NCBI RefSeq assembly: GCF_021155765.1
Contig: NC_060117.1
Span: 6,104,001-6,168,000 of the forward strand
Source of the DNA: Diprion similis
Lineage: Eukaryota; Arthropoda; Insecta; Hymenoptera; Diprionidae
DNA: 64,000 nucleotides
Direction: 5' to 3'
The notes under the pieces are model-generated. The model searched no databases and had not been told where the DNA came from. It was given only the letters and a program-made list of their open reading frames with translations. Shown piece by piece: positions 49,663-63,215 of the stretch; within the stretch, counting starts at the first letter, position 1, and each line of letters starts with the position of its first letter. The position numbers and the translations under genes were made by a program.

Positions 49663-52600
49663 ATGGACTCCCCGCCGTCATGCTCGCTAAGTGCCACTGG
49701 GCCACTGAGTGATCTGGGCAGCAGTGGACTTGGAGGTTCGATATCCAGTGATTCTGTGCGAGCACATCTTGCCATTGAGGTAAATAGTTGGAATATCGAT
49801 TCGAATTTATCCTTCGTCTTCATCCAGATAAATCTGCTGCAATCGATATTCGTGTTATTTGTTATCGGTATAAAAATGGAATAAACTGCTTACCGAATCA
49901 TAGACAATTCCATTCGGAGTCGAGGCAGTGATGATAATTTTATGAAGTCAAAAATAACTTTGACAAAAAATGTCTTCCTAAACGAAAAATTTGGATTCTA
50001 ACTATAAAATTGTTTTTAACGCTCTAACTAAATTTTATTAAATTTTCCCGAATATTTCGTACTTTCAAAAAACTTCTCGCCTCAAAATGAAAGAAACAAA
50101 ATTATTCACACCTGCGTCATATTTTTTTTTTTTTTTTTCCTCACCACCTTTAAACAAAATATTTTCTTTCAAACCAACATTTATTTTTTCAGCGTTTTGA
50201 TTATCTTTTTTCGATTATCTAATTGAAAATTAGGATAATCCCATGATTTATAGAGATTTCATACTGCGTGAAAAATTATCATTTGTCTTATCCGCAAAAA
50301 TAATTTATGCAAACAATTTTATCATCCTTATTATCTGGATAATAATTCAATAATAATTATCTTCTAAAAAACTGTCGTCACAACAAGACTAAACGAATTC
50401 TCACAAATAACGTTCGATTCCCTTGGTCAACAGATGTTGGAGAGCGACGTGGAAAGTAAATCGTTATCCCAAGATTCGTTTGATTATTCCGATGGTATGT
50501 GCGGCGAGAATTTCAACACTTTAAAAAAGGGACCCGGCTGGGCAGAGATGGACGGTAAATTGGAGGTGGAGGTTGTCGAGTTGGCGATCAAACCTCCGCC
50601 TGAATTCCAAGACAGCCCGTCTCCACCTGACTCCGTTGCATCGGCAGCGCCTATTCTTTGTTACGCCCGTTCAGCGAGATGCCCAGCGCCTCGATGGATG
50701 GATAAAATGGCTGAAATGTTGACGCAGCTGATAATGGAAGAAGCTCTAGTCATATCATGCAGGATATCCTGGCCCGAAGGCCGGATAGCGCCAGGGTCAA
50801 ACCCCGTGCCGATAGTAGCAACAAGTGCGCAAACCTCTCGTCTACTTTGGACGTCGGATATGCTGACTTTTTCACCGCCGTGTCAAGGATCGGTGGCAAT
50901 AACGCCGTACAGCACGTTGAATCGTCCGAACTCTCGCTGCTCTCTATCGTCTTCGCGCTTGTCCAGTTCTCACAACTCGTTAAATACCTCAGGATTAAAC
51001 CACAAAGTGGACGATAGTAGTTTCATAACGTCGGCAATGTCTCACGACGTTTTAACGACTAGTGAAATAAGTGATATGTACAACGTGCCGTTTGACTCCG
51101 ATATTTATACCGTGCCGATAGACATGGTGCGACCTTTGCACGAACTTAGAACTCCTCAGAGACCGAAAAGGCACAGGCACCACAGAAAGAGGCGGAGAAA
51201 CGTATCGGCCAGTTCCCAGAGCGAATTAGAAGCGCACATTCAACAGGCAAGGCAGTATTGCGCAAAACCGCGCGCCATCACCCACGTCATTAAATCGCAG
51301 CGATTACTGACAGAAGTTTGTTGCAAAGACGCAGCCAACGGAAAGCGGCACAGCGTTCCGGGGACTTCGGGTCGTCATCCGCCTCACTCGTCCAACAGCC
51401 AGGCGCATAATATCGGCGAACCTATTCACATGACGCTACACGAAGTGCGACAGTATTTGCAAACGTTATATTCAAGCTCCAGTGATTCTAGTGAAAATAA
51501 AATAAAACGTGATAAAATACCTGCGAGTCAAACACCTATACATCTAGCAGTGCCAAAGGGTATTAATATTAATATTAACAATAACAATAGATATAGCAAT
51601 CCACATACGGACTCGTTGACGGATACACCAATTTCTAATAAACCGAACAACGGTCTAGTTAATAATAATAATAACAACTCTAATTTTAGAAAGTATAAAA
51701 AACAAAACGCGTTCGCCAATATGAGAAATAAAAAGGTCAAAGACGAACAGCAGAAGGATAAGTCTGACACGGAAAGGGAAAAGATTAAGAAGTCGCAGCG
51801 CAACTTTTCCTTAAATTTAAAACAAACCCTTTGTAATATCTTTAGGTTTAGGCGACTCGGCTCGCCTGAACATTTTGTAGGTAAACGAAATAGCATCGTA
51901 CAAGGTGATATCGTTGAGGAGGAGGAGGGCATCGACTCCGATCAACATATCAATAACAATAATACCACCACTACCGAGGTTGACGGGGCTCCGCAAAAGT
52001 TACCTTTTTTTAAACGCGCGCTACCTCCTCTGCCTAAAAGCAACGGACAAGTCGGAGTAGAACAAGCTGAGGATGCGCTCGCAGCGATGGTTGCCAAACC
52101 CGAGTCTCCGGCTCCTTCGCCTCTGGTGCCCATTGATCCGTTGAAAGACGACGATGATATCGCCGAAGATACAAGCATGGATTTCGCTGCTAGTATTGAA
52201 AAAGTGAAGGATGTAAGTAATTTATAAGACTGTGAATAGGTTTTTTTTTTTTCATATCGGTACATTATACTGAATTTCAAAAGGAAATCCTTGAACTGCG
52301 AAGTAACAATTTTTTTTCTTAAGAATACATCGTCTTCTACACTAAACATTAGAGTTAAAAACTTCAACCTAATTAGAATCTCTGAGAAAATATAATAATA
52401 AAACATTTTTATTTGCCATAAAGTTTTGTATAACGACGATAATCTGAGGTATAAATTTAATATTTGGGTATTAAATAATTCAATTACTTTTTACATTTAT
52501 ATGACAATGTTATAAAGAGCAAATTTTTACATTTTTTTATGAAACAACGTTACTCTCAGGACTACAAAAGAACGAACGTTTTTTTGTTGTTCTTTTCAAC

Positions 52601-53614
52601 GTTTTTCAAGAAAGCAAGTTTATCGTTAAATTAACATTGACAAAAATCTAACAATAAACTAACATCGAGACAATCAAAACATGTAAAACACACTCCTTGA
52701 AAGATACGGTACCATTCCAACGTAAAGTGATTAAGAATGCCCTGAACAATTAGGTAGATAACTTTTTTTCTTATAGATTAAATTAAACAATATTATCTGG
52801 TATTAATCATGGAGTAAAAACGATTTCACATTTTATTTATAGTATGGCTGGTATTGGGGACCGATATCTGGGGAAGCAGCTGAGAAAATATTATCCAACG
52901 AACCGGATGGATCATTCATTGTACGCGACAGCAGCGATGACCATTACATTTTTTCATTGTCGTTTAGACTAAACAGTTGCGTCAGGCATGTTCGAATAGA
53001 ACATGATCAGGGTGAGTGCAGTATTTAATGTTTCTCTTTGCTTAGTTTTTATTTTCCTTATATCGATTCCTAGAACTTTAGATAAAATCTGATTGAAAAA
53101 TTAACCGGTAAATCGTTGCGTACTTTTTTTGTTCTTTAATATACGTTATCCAATCTTAAAAATATGTTAAAATACTTACATTCAGTATTAATGTGAATGT
53201 AACGTTTATACAAATGCAGGTAACTTCAGTTTTGGCAGCTGTACCAAATTCAAGTCGCACACAATTGTCGATTTCATCGAGAATGCGGTAGAACACTCAC
53301 GCAGTGGGCGTTATCTGTTTTTTCTTCATCGACGACCTGTGTTAGGTCCCATGCGTGTACAACTCCTTCATCCTGTGTCGAGGTTCAAACAAGTTCAAAG
53401 CTTGCAACACATATGCAGATTTGTTATATTAAAAATGGTGCGCAGGGATCTAATTCCCACCCTGCCTTTGCCTCGTCGCCTCATTGACTACCTAAGCACG
53501 CCGCATTACTACAGCGAACAGCTTGCCGAACAAGACGATCGCGCCGAATCACCAGTCAGTTCTTCGACCGGCGAATTAGAGAAGATTTGTTTTACACCGC
53601 AGGCTTTATCGTGA
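49663..53614 (+). CDS. SOCS7: Suppressor of cytokine signalling, SOCS6/7 type (Drosophila Socs16D-like)
   Basis: A cytoplasmic adaptor: an SH2 domain binds phosphotyrosine targets and a SOCS box recruits Elongin B/C-Cullin5 for ubiquitination. Exons 49663-49779, 50434-52212, 52843-53011 and 53220-53614 total 2,460 nt, 819 aa. The first 632 residues are a long low-complexity leader: Ser/Pro-rich, a basic KRHRHHRKRRR run, and Asn-rich tracts, as in SOCS6/7. The SH2 domain begins YGWYWGPISGEAAEKIL at about 633, with phosphotyrosine-binding Arg in GSFIVRDSS, and crosses the 53011/53220 intron. The SOCS box is about residues 750-790 (LQHICRFVILKMV and LPLPRRLIDYL). The start is the first ATG of the exon that joins in phase 0, but earlier coding exons are not excluded. 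SOCS6 versus SOCS7 is not resolved, as insects have one co-orthologue. Confidence 0.88.
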
Positions 53615-56600
53615 GGTATGTACAGCTTTTTTCAAGATCTTTCCTCTTCGTCTTTCACATGCTTTATTGAGTATATGGAAGATTGATTGCGGTGCAAGAA
53701 TTCTTCGAGTTTTAACATTTATTTTTCAATTATCTCAGGCATAAGATAATTACGTGAGAATATAGAAAGTATTGTTATGAATTTCAATTTGATAGTTGCT
53801 CTGTTTTGTTCTTTCAAATTATTCAAATACATTTTCTCAGGTAAAATAGATTTTTAACAGAGTATAAATAATTCTTTTCAGACTTTGCCAGAAACTTCTT
53901 ACCGAGGAAAAAAATTTAACTCCAACAAGCCTTCTCGTAACAAAAATTAAATCTGTGTTCAGCAGCTAAAGCTATGCTGAGGATTCGCGATTAATTTTTT
54001 TTTTCCTTTCTGCCATACGAAATACATAATCTCGATTTATAACTTACAATTATTCTTTGGAGTCACAAGTTATATACAATACAAAAACAAAAACAAAGAA
54101 AAAACAAGAAAAAAAAAAAGGAGAAGGAGAAGGAGAAGAAAGAAACGAAAAATAATAACAAAAACAAAAATTAACTATCATTAAACCTAAAAAACGAATA
54201 TTTGTGTCAATAATTTTATTAACCAAGTGATATTTCTGTAGCTGGCCTGTCCGTAAAATCGGCCAGTCCGTTAATCAGTCCAAATTGTTCGTGTTTATAC
54301 GTAAAAAATAAGATGCAAAATGTCCATGAGAGAGTATAAATAGTACTTTTGTCCCAACGAGCTTACAGTAAATTTATTGAAACAATATTCAAGACTGGTT
54401 TAGTCAATTAATCAATGAATGAGCTAAAAGTTCAATAAATATTGCCATCATCACCATTTCGCTTTCAGGCTGTTATTCGTTCGAATTACTTGTTAATTTT
54501 TTGAAAATAACGTAACACTGAAATACTGTTTTATTAAAAAATTTTGCCAAAATTTTTTACATTGGCTTAAAATATTTACTAGAACAGGATTGAAAATATT
54601 TTTGTTTCATTTTGTCACTGTTTTAACCAGACATCGGTTATCGAATGCTTTCGGTACCTTCGTATTATTTTGAAGAAAAAGTTATAACGGAATCTGAGAT
54701 CAACAAAAGGCAATATATCAGGCTTGAACCATTGAATCGCTCATTTTGGGCTGCGACATATCTCAAAACTGGAACAATACAGGCCTGGCTACATGAATAG
54801 AATCTCGAAAATTTTAGTCGCTACAATTTGATGCTGTGCAATATGTACAAATAATGACTTGCATTCTTTTCGCGTGTAATACGAAGCCTCAGGAAAATGT
54901 TGTGATTGCATAAACCCTAGTCTTGCCCTGTTTATACTTTTTGTTGGTGGTTCGATGAGGTCACGACGCCGTTGTACTTCATCGACTTGATTATTAACAA
55001 CGCTAAATTATCGTCCCTGAAAAACCCAGGTGCCTCTAGTCTGTACACGGGCTGCAATTTGTCTGATTTGTTAACGATAACCGGCCTCGTTGTTACTTGT
55101 TTAGTTTTTCTGATAATAACTTGTATATATGTATGCATCAAAATGTCTTGTTATTGTAATTTTAATGTATTATTTTATCGTACATTATCGAATTTTAGTT
55201 ATTCATTATTAACATTCCTGTAATTTATGTTTATTAGCCTATATTTATTTATTTCAACTAGAATGTAATTGGTTGATGTAACAATAAATTACATTCATCC
55301 ATCCAAGATATAATACAAAATGACGACGCTAAAACACAAAAACAAACATCGATAGTACCAGGACTTATTTATTTCTTTTAACGCTGTAAGTTTTAAACTT
55401 GAATCTTATCCATCGGAACCGGAATATTAATCACTTCCCATATTTCTTATAAACAACAGATCACAGGTTGTACTGGTTCGTGACTTAATTGTTACGGTAA
55501 TAATCTTTGAATCCCTGCCACAAACTAGATAAGTCCTTGTGCTATCCTTTCTTCCTGCGGTAACCGCTGATTAATCTGTATAATGTAAATTGCATATAAT
55601 ATCAATGCAGTACTGATTATTTCACTTTAGCAATGAAGAATGTATCGAAGAATGTGAAACGATAAGAAAAAATTTCCTCGCATCACTAATTTATTGATTT
55701 CATTAGTAAGATACAGTTGTTAATAGAATATTCTCATTTCAAATATTTAATTCAATACTTTTATTTACGTGACAGGCAAATATTTTTCAATTTCGTGACA
55801 TCACTTGAGTAAACGAAAAGAAAATTAATTATATTCAAATATTCTTGGAAATCATCTTCAGCTTATTTCATCTTAGTGTTGCTGTGTATCATTACTGAAA
55901 AAGGAGGAGAGAAAAAAATATTTACCACGATTTTGGAAATTATCTTTTATCTCATGTAATTACATATTCTTTTTTTTTTTTTCCAATAGTCACACCTCAT
56001 TTATAAATACACGATGTGCGTATTTGTATGTTCAAATACGTTTCATGGTGCTTCTGGAATTGTTATAGAACTACTTGACTAGATGAAAGAAGAAACACCT
56101 GTCTTGAATCGAACAGTTTTCTTCAATCTTCTACATGCGCTACTACCATTATTTTCTTTGTTCTCTTTCACACGTGAACCATGTTCTTATGTAATTTATT
56201 TGAATGTAAGAAATATGTGAAAGTTACAACTGTATACGGGCCTAAAACGAGAAGTTGCAAGAGCTTTGTACTTTTATATTATTAAGAAAAAACATGTTGT
56301 CTTTTTCAATCCTGCTAATAGGGAAGTTGCGTAATAGGTATATCAATAGCCGAATTTTTCATCGAAATGTATGCTTTGAATCTGAAAAAAGTCATACATC
56401 GATCAATATTTGAAATATTTGTCCATATGATTGTGGAAAAACGTTACGAAATTTGGTTTTAAAAATCTTATTCATTCGAAAACAATCTACAATCAATTTA
56501 TTATAGATGGTCAATTTCGTCAATTCCAACTGCCAAATAGATCGAAGATAATAAAATTAACATTGTGTCTTTAATTATGCATCTTCCCTATTCTGTCTGA

Positions 56601-57456
56601 GCGACTGTTATAAACCTATAGTGAAAAGCCCCTTTTATTGAAATAGAAATAAAAAACCTTGTAAAACCACTGCGGTACTTGCACATCTCTTACGTATTAA
56701 TATATTGCATAAGCCTTAGAAAAAAGAAAACTTTGAGTGAAATTTAGAAAATAAAAGATTTCCTGCCGCAGAATCGAATACATAGGGAAACAAATTTCAT
56801 CCCAAAACAGCAAATCTGGAATTGAGATGTGTTTACGAGTCTCACAAATTTTAAATTAGATAAATTAGTTTACCTAATTCATCAATACAATGTATAAATC
56901 AAATATATCGTGCAACGAAAGTTGACTTCATAACTCTAACTAAAGATGGCACTATCGTTGGTTTGACAACAAGCAATTTGACAAATTTTTCAATTCACAT
57001 TGAACAATGATTAATTCCTTTCAAGGAAACAAATAATTGTTACATGACGGACAGACCAGCCGTATAATTATTTACTTTGTTTAATACATGTTATATCATG
57101 TTCGAACAGTCTTTTTTCGATATACTTACCTACACCTGGAATTTTGTTTTTAATAGTTTTGTGCTGAATTTGAAATTGGTATCTTTGTTCAGATTTTTTC
57201 GGAGCCATTCAAATTGAATGGATCAAGCAAATTCGAATGAAACTTGTTTCATTCGAATTGCGTTCTTTACTGATCATTAAATACAGATCGACAGAGGGAA
57301 AAAAATATATCACAGAAATAACACAGTTTTGAAAATCTGAATTCCATATTCAACGTTTTATGTACAATTATTTCGATAATCTAACAAGCAGTAAATAAAT
57401 TATGAGAACAATTGGGTGAACATAGATTATATTCGATTAATTTTGATGATACAAGA
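53615..57456. other. Spacer between convergent SOCS and Ubc7 genes (3' UTRs)
   Basis: The SOCS 3' UTR runs right and the Ubc7 3' UTR runs left into this 3.8 kb. AATAAA at 54434-54439 and further AATAAA-like sites up to about 55285 are candidate SOCS poly(A) signals. There is a purine run near 54100-54150. No open frame with a family match and no RNA gene were found. Confidence 0.45.
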
Positions 57457-58770
57457 CTATATTGGAATTCCAAGAGTTTTTTTAACTAGCTTCTGAGCAA
57501 TTCTCTCAAATTCAATGCGATCTTCTCTCCACATTTTCGCCGCGTCAACGTTAGCTCCGCTCTCATCATTAGGCTCTGCCAACATGCTCACGACGCTCAA
57601 TAAAATTTTTTCTACACTCTGCACAGGACTCCATCTTTCCGCGCTACTTTCGTAACCCATCGGATCATCTCCCGGCGCATGAAGAATGCTAATGCAAACT
57701 CTTCCATCGGCATATACTGTGGATTTAAAATTTCATCAACATTTGACACAATTGCGGACTTTTTTTTTTATGTATTGAATGAATATTTCTGAAACTTACT
57801 GTTCGGATGAAACATCTCACAGGTGAATTGCATCTTTGGAGGACTCAGGGGATAATCAGGGGGAAAAATTAACTTTGCTGGAAATACTCCGCCTTCAAAG
57901 CAAGTTCCTTCGGGTCCGCTGCATAATTCAACTTTAATATAATTTTCAATATAATAGGTATTTCATGTGCATTATTACATTTGATTCATGAGTTTTGAAA
58001 TCTTGAAAATCTTTAGTCATGAAATTTCAATTTTTATCCTCAAATTTTTTTATTAAATCCCAACTTAATGAGCAATTAACAGAACGTATTTATTGTTACA
58101 TATTGAAGTGAGGCAAATTATGTTTCTTACTATTAGAAATACTAGAAATGTCCAAAATTCCAATGTCAAAGTTTAAAATTTTTCATATCGCAAAAGTAAA
58201 TTTTTCTGTTGATCAATTTTTAATGTTTGATGATCTAACTCAATTAATAAACTCGTAATAAAAAATTGCCGATAATGGAGGGATTTTTCGATTTCCGAAC
58301 ATTATACGTATCGGCAAAGTCGAAACAAAAGTTATTTTTGGCGCCAACCTACGGAAAAATTTGAATGTTTAAAAAATATGGCGCGCAGCGGTAAAATTGT
58401 TTTTTTCAGTGCTAAACTAGCTCGTAGGCCTGTCTCTGCTATGAAATACAGCCAACGCAGCAATTTCAGTTCAAATGAAAGACATCTAGTGACAGTTGTC
58501 AGTTTCGACCTAAGTAACAGACATGATGAAAAAAAAGTTCGGTTGACTCACGTGATCAAAGCTTCCCATTCGAAAAAATTTTCCTCGTTAATTGGTCCGG
58601 CTATTATTCCTTCTGGAGGATTCAGGGTCAATTCTGAAAAATATTCAACAATTTTGAGGTTATGTAGAATATATTTGACGTTTATTGTATCAGCGTATAC
58701 TGTGAAGGACAGAACAGATTCTCTCACGTTTGTATTCTGCCATTAAACGTCTAAGAGCAGAACCCGCCAT
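57457..58770 (-). CDS. UBE2G2: Ubiquitin-conjugating enzyme E2 G2 (Ubc7, ER-associated degradation)
   Basis: An E2 enzyme that carries ubiquitin on its active cysteine and works with ER-membrane E3 ligases such as gp78/Hrd1 in ER-associated degradation, mainly building Lys48 chains. Exons 58770-58728, 58633-58552, 57918-57800 and 57716-57457 total 504 nt, 167 aa (human 165). The protein begins [20 protein letters not shown], as in the family. The UBC core shows [12 protein letters not shown] and [20 protein letters not shown] with the catalytic Cys at residue 89. The acidic insertion after the active site that marks Ubc7 enzymes ([19 protein letters not shown]) is intact. The C-terminus ends VKKTLGIPI. 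It runs head-to-head with the exon at 59640-60145. Confidence 0.97.
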
Positions 58771-59639
58771 AATTATTTCTACAAATTATTTCCTCAAATT
58801 AACACAAACACAGCCGATTCGACATGTCACTTATGGTAATTTTGGGATACTTTCGTTGCTGCTGCAGCCGCTACACTTTCCTAACTCCTACACTGATATC
58901 CAAATCCGTCTTATCCGCCAATCAAATGCTGCGCCCTACCGGCTGGCGTATAAAATGTTGAAAAGTGTAGCGGCATTGGGTAAAAAGACTTTTTCATTGG
59001 TACTGGTTTTCGATCATACACAGCATGTGTTTCAAAACGCGCCGCCAGCGCTAAAAAATCAAGAAAACAGAGACAGAACTCATCATCGAATCATCGCTGC
59101 AACAGCAATAAAAATTAGGTAATTTTACCGCCAACTCATACGTCAAAAAGTGCATGAAAGTGTAGTAGCGGTAAAAAGACCTTCAGTATCATTTTTACGC
59201 CGTTAACGTATCATCATTTCGAACCAGCAAACTCTGCGAATGGTTGGTTGCTCGACTCGTTACGAAAATACGTAACTAATCGGCCCTCCAATACGAATAT
59301 TGCAGAAATTAAATGAAGAAGCGAGCTCTTTTATTAATTATGCATCATACAAATGAAACGTTGACTCGCTGGAGAAGTGCTACAATTTTTAAAATACTGA
59401 AGTCAAATTAGGTGGAAAAAAGTCTCAACTCAAGTTAAGACGTTTTTAGCATTGGAAAAATGTTTCCAAACGACAAAGTTTCTCGAATCGGAGATTTTAT
59501 TATTTCTTTCGGCTTTGCTACATTGTCCAAAAAGTTATGAATAAATATGACAAACGCATGTTAACAAATTTGGAAATGTAAAAAGAGCTGTAGGCGAAGT
59601 GTAGCATCAAAGTCTGGCGGTAGTGGAGAGACTTTGAAA
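58771..59639. promoter_or_regulatory. Upstream region of Ubc7 and the rightward gene
   Basis: It contains the Ubc7 5' UTR and promoter by orientation. Similar motifs occur in it three times: 'cgctacacttt' near 58870 and its complement 'aaagtgtagc' near 58962 and 'aaagtgtagtagcgg' near 59157, the last two both followed by 'gtaaaaagac'. They might be repeat remains or promoter elements; nothing more can be said. Confidence 0.35.
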
Positions 59640-60145
59640 AAGTCTTTGTGTGGCGTGCGGGTCGCGACACAGCCGAACACGCTCATCGCTGACCAAGCAA
59701 GCCATATTATATGGGTTTAGTGCTGGATTTCAAGCGTTGAGCGTTTAGTTCGACTCGGTGAGCGTTGCCCGCCGTTTCACCGTTCGCCGCTCTCAGTTGC
59801 CGAATATCGAAGTGTTAAGTCGCCATCTTGCGTATCGATCGGAGTGGTGATGCTTGTTTGTTTGCAGCCAACTTCACTCGGGTGTAGAAATTTCTCTACT
59901 TTTGTGTAGTGTGAGGTCCTCCGCCGTTTGTGCCCTCGATGTGTGCTGCTCCGTGATAATAAGGAGAGAGAGAAAAAAAAAACGAAATAAAAAAATAAAT
60001 ATACACATAATAACACTAGTGTATACGTAATATCGACAATAGAAATCTAAAGAAAAAAAAAAAAAAACTCATCAATTTCTTCTTTCAAAATTAATCCATC
60101 AGTGTGTTGTATACTTGTAATAATAACCTCAGGAGCCACTTTCCG
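59640..60145 (+). other. Probable non-coding first exon of a gene to the right
   Basis: A GC-richer stretch with CpGs (59640-59950) gives way to an A-rich leader, then a strong donor, TCCG/GTAAGT, at 60146. No long plus-strand open frame is present, so it would be 5' UTR. It lies about 0.9 kb from the Ubc7 start codon on the other strand, fitting a divergent promoter. The transcription start is not fixed. The gene cannot be named because no coding exon falls in the window. Confidence 0.4.
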
Positions 60146-62357
60146 GTAAGTAATTTACAATAAGAACGTTGAAAAATCTAGCTTGCTATTAACGAAAACT
60201 AAGTAGAACTCCATCGACACGACGAAATCCTTTCCCAACTAATGCGAAAAGAAGGGCCGCTTTACTCCGACCCGAGAAAGAAATCGGCAAACTGGTTTCC
60301 GATTAAATGAGGGTTAGATTCGTCCGATTATCACTTACTGCTGCTAGACACATATTCTCTAAACCTTTCATATGTGTGATGTAAACGCGATATTCGATAG
60401 CGTTCAGACCACGTAGCTGTACCCTCTATGTGTGAATGTGTGCGTGTCTATATTCACGTCGAAAGATGTGAGATACGTCATTTTTCGTTGATAAAGGAAT
60501 CGCATTATCGGTGTGTTCACAGTTGAGTCTTCGAAACACAGGCGTTATTATAAAATTAAATTGGCATACAGATGCCTGAATGCGTAACAAATATTAACAT
60601 TTAACGCCGGACTGACTAATAATAAAACGAGCCGTGATCGCAAGTGGATGTCTCCAATTACTCGTCACAGGTAAGCCAATTTTACCAGGAACGTTGCCTT
60701 TACTGATTAACTCGTTCTCGATCTCTTATTCCGCAACAAGGTACGCACTTTTCGCCATGCCTTTTTCAGGGCTGTGCCAATTTCTTTACGGCATTCATCT
60801 ATATCGTACTTACACACGTTTTCAGTCTCCACAGGTGACTACTATCAGGGCGATGATGATTCTCCGATGTGCAACATCTAACTTGTGGATTTTATGACTC
60901 ATGATTATTAATCTTTGCTTGTTCAGAGCCCCACAGTTTTGCGTACGTTCGCACAGAGCTAGCTTAATCGATGCCCTGATGTTAATCAGTTATTTAACCC
61001 GATACATCGCGATGAAATCGGAACACGTAATTAACGGCTTATGAAATATTCTATACGTACTGCTGCAGCTGTTCGCTCGTTAATTACAATAAATCTATGG
61101 TTCAGTAGTCGATACGATTGTGTAGACACATATACGTACACAATAACACAACTTTTTAGGTTATAAAGTGTGCTACTGTCGAGTAGCAAAAAAGAGTATT
61201 TTTCGCCATCGAGTTTCCAATCTACAAACCCGACTAGCCCGTGCAATTCATCGCTTGCACTTTTTCTAAACACACTGCATAACACGGGCAGCAAAAAACG
61301 CGTACTTATTGATCGAACGGCATGAATCTTGCATGCCACTCAAGGCAACAAGTCGCAGCAATCGCAGATATATGCGATCGTTTATTGCGGTCTGCCTGCG
61401 AAAGCTCTCTTTGTTAGCAAATTCAATGTTACTCTTTGTGTCGATATCGATTGTCGAAAGGATCGAATACGAGTTTATCAAACGTCTACCTACCATTTAT
61501 CGACTAATGAAATCTGCACAAATAAAATATATTTATAGACATATGCTTAATTTATATTATTATATTATACCGGAACACCGAGAGTCGGTCAATTGATTAA
61601 TTATCGCACATGTATGTACCGCCATCGACACGACACGGAATAGCTATTCTAGCGGTCTTCAAACTCCATATACGTGTTACAAACGACCGTTAAGATTACT
61701 GTTCATCGTTCATTTGTTAATCGGGTGACTTTTAACGATGAAACAACAACAGTATATATGTATACAGAAAGGAAAACAAACATAGACTTTAGGCGCGAGG
61801 TTGAGGTTAAAGCATAACGTTATCGTAATAATTCACGTTTCGGAGAAAACGTTATTTCCTCATTGTGGAATTTAATGGAGGAAATTATAACAAGACGAAA
61901 GAATTTCATGTTTTAAAAACTTGCCCACTTTAACGTAACTTTAAAATTACAAAATAGTCACTTTTTTTTTTCCCCACAATCTTTCGTAACGCTAAAGTTA
62001 CTAACTTCAGCAGCCTAACTATTACGACATTAAAAAGTAACTAATTATTATCGCGATTTATGTCATGCTTGACTGTTTTACGTAAACTTAGGCTCTACGA
62101 ATAGTAGTAGTAAAAAAAAAAAAAAAAAATCTTTATCACGAATTTAATCACCGTCGTTATGCACCAACGATGACTAACTGAAATTAATTATTTTGATTTT
62201 CCTTTCACCAATTCACGTGGTACTTAGTCCAGTTTAATCTTAAAATCAATCGGACGGAATTTCCTATCTGCGTGCGTGCGTGCGTGCACGTTTTTTCACC
62301 GTGACACACGATTTCTTCCAGCTTCCAACGATCGTTTCAATGTCGATGTATGTACAT

Positions 62358-62381
62358 ACATATATATATATATATATATAC
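62358..62381. repeat. TA microsatellite in the rightmost intron
   Basis: A TA run flanked by ATGTACATACATA. Similar TA runs recur near 62970-62992 and 63425-63448. Confidence 0.75.
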
Positions 62382-63191
62382 AATATGCGGTTTCGGGATT
62401 GAATAATTTAATAATACAAATTTACCGACACAATCCACCGTGTGTGTGTGTGTTTTTTTCTTTATTTCTTTATAATATTCTCATAACATTCATTTATCTC
62501 ATGAACCAGAAACGGTATTGTTTGTCCAAGTCGCGGGCGGAAATCGCTCGATGGTCAAGCAACGGATGTATAATCATAAGTTATGGGTAAATGACGAATA
62601 AAAGCCACGAGAAACGGACTCGCAATAGTATCCTATATACAGACATACACAATACAGGTACATACGGATGTATGTATATACATAAGTCGCCTCGTCGTGA
62701 AACCATGAAGTAACAACATTTCTAGATTAGGCTCTGCGCTCCAAATATACAAATTATCTTTACCCACGTATATGTATTATAATGTTCATGATGCATAAAA
62801 TATACTAACAGTGACTCATATCATATATTGTAATATATATGTATATATATATGTATACATATAAAGAGCTCAGCGGAACGATATCGTTTCGTATAATATT
62901 TAAATTTGGAAAAACTGCTATAGATATTAGTTTGTTATAGAGTTGGAAACGGAAACACGCGGGGATGTTATATATATATATATATATATATGAATGCATG
63001 TATGTATAAGTGACGATACACGTGCAGAAATGTACGGGCAGTATATCACTGAAATCACACTGTTGGCAAAATCCTTTCTTTCGGCATGGCTGGCCAAATA
63101 TGTACTGTGACGTCACTGGCTAACTTGTGTGCGAGGAGGACGCCCACATCCACCACCTTGTGCTTGCTTGCTTCTTTTCGCGCGCTCACTT

Positions 63192-63215
63192 CTCTCTCTC
63201 TCTCTCTCTTTCTCT
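63192..63215. repeat. TC microsatellite
   Basis: A CT/TC dinucleotide run with one TTT interruption, in sequence without coding signs. Confidence 0.75.

Noticed and set aside
58378-59122. Plus-strand open frames of 122 and 130 codons
   Set aside because: The first is antisense to Ubc7 exon 58633-58552; the second starts inside antisense Ubc7 exon 1 and shows no motif.
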